The position numbers and the translations under genes were made by a program. A DNA stretch of 8,426 bases from Pseudomonadota bacterium (GTDB lineage Bacteria > Pseudomonadota > Gammaproteobacteria > Steroidobacterales > Steroidobacteraceae): assembly GCA_021780395.1 (NCBI GenBank), contig JAJXYU010000232.1:1-8426 (forward strand). The letters are read 5' to 3'. Under the pieces are notes generated by a model. It saw only the letters and a program-made list of their open reading frames with translations. It ran no database searches and had not been told where the DNA came from. Positions 7,744 to 8,426 of this stretch are shown one piece after another. Every line of letters starts with the position of its first letter. The first letter of the stretch is position 1.

Positions 7744-8426
7744 ACGCTGCACGCCCGATCTTCGTCGCGGCGATCGCCGAGGATGACGAGGCGGACCGAC
7801 CGCCGATCGTGCGGTGGTTCGGCGTGTGCCTCGCGGTCACGCTGCTGCTCACCCTCGGTGGGCTGCTGATCGGCACCACGAGCGTGGCGACGTCGATCCA
7901 CTGGCTGCTCGCGCCGAACTCGCAGACCGCGCTGGTGCTGTGGCAGATCCGTCTGCCGCGCACGATCGGCGCCTGGTGCGTCGGCGCACTGCTCGGGCTG
8001 GCCGGGGCGATCGCGCAGGGCGTGTTCCGCAATCCGCTCGCCGAGCCGTACCTGCTCGGGACCGCCTCGGGCGCCGCGCTCGGCGTCACCGTCGCGCTGC
8101 TCGCGAGCGGCGCGTCGATCGGCGCGCTCGCGTGGGCGACCCAGCTCGGCCTCACCGGCGCCGCGGTCGTCGGCGCCGCGGTCGCGATCGTGCTCACGCT
8201 CGCGCTCGCCCGCGGCGTGGTGCAGACGTCGAGCCTGCTGCTGTCGGGGATCGTGGTCGGCTTCGTGCTGACCGCGATCACGTCGCTGTTGCTGCTCGCG
8301 AGGCCGCAGCTGTGGCGCATGCTGCAGGTGTTCCTGCTCGGCACGACCGGCTTCCTCGGCTGGCGCGCGACGGGGCTCCTCGCCGTCGTGCTGCTGGTCT
8401 GCGCGCTGCCCGCGACGTTGCTGTCG
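7740..8426 (+). CDS. btuC: Cobalamin ABC transporter permease, BtuC/FecCD family (cut by right window edge)
   Basis: This is the membrane subunit of the importer that takes B12 from BtuF and works with a BtuD ATPase, presumably encoded beyond the edge. The first 229 codons of a roughly 330-350-residue protein are present with no stop. It starts at GTG 7740, which overlaps the btuF TGA, with GAGGT (7728-7732) seven bases upstream. GTG 7809 is a less likely later start. The first ~23 residues are polar and acidic (AEDDEADR), then a hydrophobic segment spans 27-45. Family marks are IRLPRTIGAWCVGALLGLAG (70-89), QGVFRNPLAEPYLLG (93-107) and the glycine/alanine-rich GTASGAALGV segment after it, followed by further membrane helices including SSLLLSGIVVGFVLTAI. 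Iron-siderophore permeases share these motifs; the riboswitch and btuF decide for cobalamin. Confidence 0.9.
   Translation, partial: MNAARPIFVAAIAEDDEADRPPIVRWFGVCLAVTLLLTLGGLLIGTTSVATSIHWLLAPNSQTALVLWQIRLPRTIGAWCVGALLGLAGAIAQGVFRNPLAEPYLLGTASGAALGVTVALLASGASIGALAWATQLGLTGAAVVGAAVAIVLTLALARGVVQTSSLLLSGIVVGFVLTAITSLLLLARPQLWRMLQVFLLGTTGFLGWRATGLLAVVLLVCALPATLLS

Noticed and set aside
6610..7752. Minus-strand open frame of 380 codons across the riboswitch and btuF.
   Set aside because: It is antisense to a structured RNA and a recognised gene, and its translation has no domain features.
7691..8344. Minus-strand open frame of 217 codons opposite btuC.
   Set aside because: It is Ser/Ala/Thr/Pro-rich, as expected for the reverse of a Val/Leu/Ala/Gly-rich membrane protein; BtuC motifs on the plus strand are clear.

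Overview
The window is a densely packed, very GC-rich piece of bacterial chromosome. Strong G/C bias at third codon positions, a YbiT-type ABC-F protein, AcuI, BtuF/BtuC and a classical cobalamin riboswitch together suggest a high-GC proteobacterium. Beta or gamma is my guess; nothing here fixes the genus. There are no tRNA or rRNA genes, insertion sequences, CRISPR arrays or phage genes, and it reads as ordinary chromosomal backbone.

Layout: positions 1-3028 hold three genes on the minus strand, transcribed right to left. They are a secreted GH39-like glycoside hydrolase (3028-1469), a persulfide dioxygenase-rhodanese fusion (1439-375, or from 1472), and the N-terminal 126 codons of an indolepyruvate/phenylpyruvate decarboxylase (378 to the window edge). 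Stop and start codons overlap as ATGA at the second junction, and would at the first if the upstream start is used, so this looks like one operon. Positions 3029-3163 are a divergent promoter region. From there the plus strand carries ybiT (3164-4768), then after a 100-bp gap acuI (4869-5852), which overlaps a MarC-family membrane protein gene (5849-6520). Positions 6521-6843 hold a hairpin, a candidate promoter and a cobalamin riboswitch, which leads into btuF (6844-7743) and btuC (from GTG 7740, running off the right edge).

How the genes work together: the right end is a vitamin B12 uptake operon under riboswitch control (periplasmic binding protein, then membrane permease; the ATPase is expected downstream). 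acuI and the MarC gene are translationally coupled, but their functional link is not obvious. The left operon joins carbohydrate cleavage outside the cytoplasm, glutathione-persulfide oxidation and 2-keto acid decarboxylation, a combination I cannot tie to a known pathway.

I do not see a clear new system. The most interesting non-coding signals are a 25-bp palindrome plus a repeated CCAATCGG element in the acuI leader that could occlude its ribosome binding site, and two nearly identical GC hairpins flanking the riboswitch. Long open frames antisense to the real genes are explained by high GC and are left out.
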